NCBI GenBank assembly: GCA_900552755.1
Contig: USAY01000108.1
Span: 1 to 6,140, forward strand
DNA from: an uncultured Collinsella sp.
GTDB taxonomy: Bacteria > Actinomycetota > Coriobacteriia > Coriobacteriales > Coriobacteriaceae
DNA length: 6,140 nucleotides
Direction: 5' to 3'
The notes beneath the pieces were generated by a model. It was not told the DNA's origin. It saw only the letters and a program-made list of their open reading frames with translations, and did not search any database. The position numbers and the translations under genes are program-made. The first letter of the stretch is position 1; every line of letters begins with the position of its first letter. Below are positions 5,141 through 6,140 of this stretch, one piece after another.

Positions 5141-6031
5141 ATGGCAGAACAGACCAGCAAGGCCGATCGCGTCAAACTCAATCGCGAACTCGCGCAGATG
5201 CTCAAGGGCGGCGTCATCATGGACGTCACCACGCCCGAGCAGGCACGCATCGCCGAGGAGGCGGGCGCCTGCGCCGTCATGGCACTCGAGCGCATTCCGG
5301 CCGACATCCGCGCCGCAGGCGGCGTCTCGCGCATGAGCGACCCCAAGATGATCAAGGGCATCCAGGAGGCCGTCTCCATCCCTGTTATGGCCAAGTGCCG
5401 CATCGGTCACATTGTCGAGGCGCAGGTCCTGCAGGCCATCGAGATCGATTACATCGACGAGTCCGAGGTTCTCTCCCCTGCCGATGACGTCTATCACATC
5501 GACAAGACCCAGTTTGACGTCCCGTTTGTCTGCGGCGCCCGCGATCTGGGCGAGGCGCTGCGCCGTGTTGCCGAGGGCGCCACGATGATTCGCACCAAGG
5601 GCGAGCCGGGCACGGGCGACGTCGTTCAGGCCGTACGCCACATGCGCAAGATCCAAAAGCAGATCAGCGACGTTGTCGCCCTGCGCGACGATGAGCTCTT
5701 TGAGGCAGCCAAGCAACTGCAGGTTCCGGTCGAGCTGGTGCGCGAGGTCCATGCCACGGGAAAGCTTCCCGTCGTGAACTTTGCCGCCGGCGGCGTAGCG
5801 ACCCCCGCCGACGCCGCGCTGATGATGCAGCTGGGCGCCGAAGGCGTCTTTGTCGGCTCGGGCATCTTTAAGAGCGGCGACCCCGCCAAGCGCGCCGCCG
5901 CCATCGTCAAGGCCGTGGCAAACTTCACCGATGCCAAACTCATCGCCGAGCTTTCGGAGGACCTGGGCGAGGCCATGGTGGGCATCAACGCCGACGAGAT
6001 CGAGATTATCATGGAGGAGCGCGGGCGCTAG
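5141..6031 (+). CDS. pdxS: pyridoxal 5'-phosphate synthase, synthase subunit PdxS
   Basis: The 296-residue protein is the TIM-barrel subunit of the deoxyxylulose-independent PLP synthase. It condenses ribose 5-phosphate, glyceraldehyde 3-phosphate and ammonia supplied by PdxT into PLP, as a cytosolic dodecamer decorated with PdxT. Nearly the whole sequence is family-typical: KGGVIMDV with catalytic Asp28, the PVMAKCRIGH block with Lys85 (substrate Schiff base), MIRTKGEPGTGD with the second lysine Lys153, the phosphate-binding FAAGGVATPADA (214-225) and VFVGSGIFKS. Lys85 and Lys153 match B. subtilis Lys81 and Lys149 with a constant offset of four, so all catalytic residues are present. The ATG at 5141 is chosen because GGGAG lies five bases upstream and it begins at the usual N-terminus; an in-frame ATG at 5099 would add 14 residues. 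pdxT follows after 20 bases, presumably on the same mRNA. Regulation is probably by PdxR. Confidence 0.97.
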   Translation: MAEQTSKADRVKLNRELAQMLKGGVIMDVTTPEQARIAEEAGACAVMALERIPADIRAAGGVSRMSDPKMIKGIQEAVSIPVMAKCRIGHIVEAQVLQAIEIDYIDESEVLSPADDVYHIDKTQFDVPFVCGARDLGEALRRVAEGATMIRTKGEPGTGDVVQAVRHMRKIQKQISDVVALRDDELFEAAKQLQVPVELVREVHATGKLPVVNFAAGGVATPADAALMMQLGAEGVFVGSGIFKSGDPAKRAAAIVKAVANFTDAKLIAELSEDLGEAMVGINADEIEIIMEERGR

Positions 6032-6051
6032 TCCAGCAGAAGGGATCGCAC

Positions 6052-6140
6052 ATGAGCGATTATGCAGACCAAACGGTCGCCGTGCTGGCGGTCCAAGGCG
6101 CTTTTGCCGAGCACGAGGCAAGACTATCCGAGCTGGGCGC
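6052..6140 (+). CDS. pdxT: 5' end of PLP synthase glutaminase subunit PdxT (partial)
   Basis: Twenty-nine codons are visible before the window ends. The start is the ATG at 6052, with AGAAGGG about seven bases upstream and 20 bases after the pdxS stop. The protein begins MSDYADQTVAVLAVQGAFAE and continues HEARLSELG, the conserved first strand and helix of the PdxT class I glutamine amidotransferase, including the GAFAEH stretch. PdxT splits glutamine and channels ammonia into the PdxS barrel. The catalytic Cys-His-Glu triad lies beyond the window. Sequence and operon position together make the call secure. Confidence 0.92.
   Translation, partial: MSDYADQTVAVLAVQGAFAEHEARLSELG

Noticed and set aside
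5036..6121. Minus-strand open frame of 361 codons across pdxS and into pdxT
   Set aside because: It is the mirror of a strongly GC3-biased pdxS; the encoded protein is low-complexity and spans two real genes and their control region.

Overview
The window looks like chromosomal DNA from a GC-rich obligate anaerobe. My best guess is a gut Coriobacteriia (Actinomycetota) of the Collinsella type. This rests on the G/C-ending codons of the housekeeping genes, a single-operon reverse rubrerythrin for peroxide defence, and a MocR-type pdxR divergent from pdxST. The genus is inferred from overall feel, not from a marker gene.

Layout, left to right. (1) The 5' end of a minus-strand gene runs off the left edge (1-92). 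It has a good ribosome binding site and resembles the N-terminus of iron-containing alcohol dehydrogenases. (2) A divergent plus-strand gene (281-1174) encodes a phage Gp37/Gp68-family (DUF5131) protein with an N-terminal three-cysteine motif and an unusual seven-cysteine tail. (3) A plus-strand reverse rubrerythrin (1332-1892) has its own promoter candidate, a strong hairpin in its leader and a clear intrinsic terminator (1927-1958). (4) A 120-bp element with inverted-repeat ends (2025-2145), a minus-strand gene for a putative VSR/DUF559-like PD-(D/E)xK nuclease (2135-3262), an orphan long palindrome with a T-tract (3346-3423), and a second copy of the 120-bp element (3447-3566). (5) The vitamin B6 locus: pdxR on the minus strand (3556-4995), and pdxS (5141-6031) with the start of pdxT (6052 onward) on the plus strand. 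The shared divergent region carries an exact 12-bp direct repeat that is a candidate PdxR operator.

The B6 genes form one unit. PdxS and PdxT make pyridoxal 5'-phosphate from ribose 5-phosphate, glyceraldehyde 3-phosphate and glutamine. PdxR, a GntR-aminotransferase chimera, most likely senses PLP and controls both its own gene and pdxST from the direct repeats.

The least ordinary part is the pair of 120-bp elements. They are the same length with no gaps needed, lie in the same orientation exactly 1421 bp apart, and are about 80% identical. Three of their four ends read inward as TAAGTGAGTAG, which holds TAA, TGA and TAG in the three successive frames. Both minus-strand genes in this stretch (the nuclease and pdxR) end inside an element, with the same last residues Leu-Ser-Glu and the same TAG stop. 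This looks like a MITE-like or REP-like family that settles at the 3' ends of genes and supplies stop codon and 3' hairpin, with the nuclease gene held between two copies. No transposase, CRISPR array, tRNA or rRNA is visible, and no gene-free stretch exceeds 300 bases.
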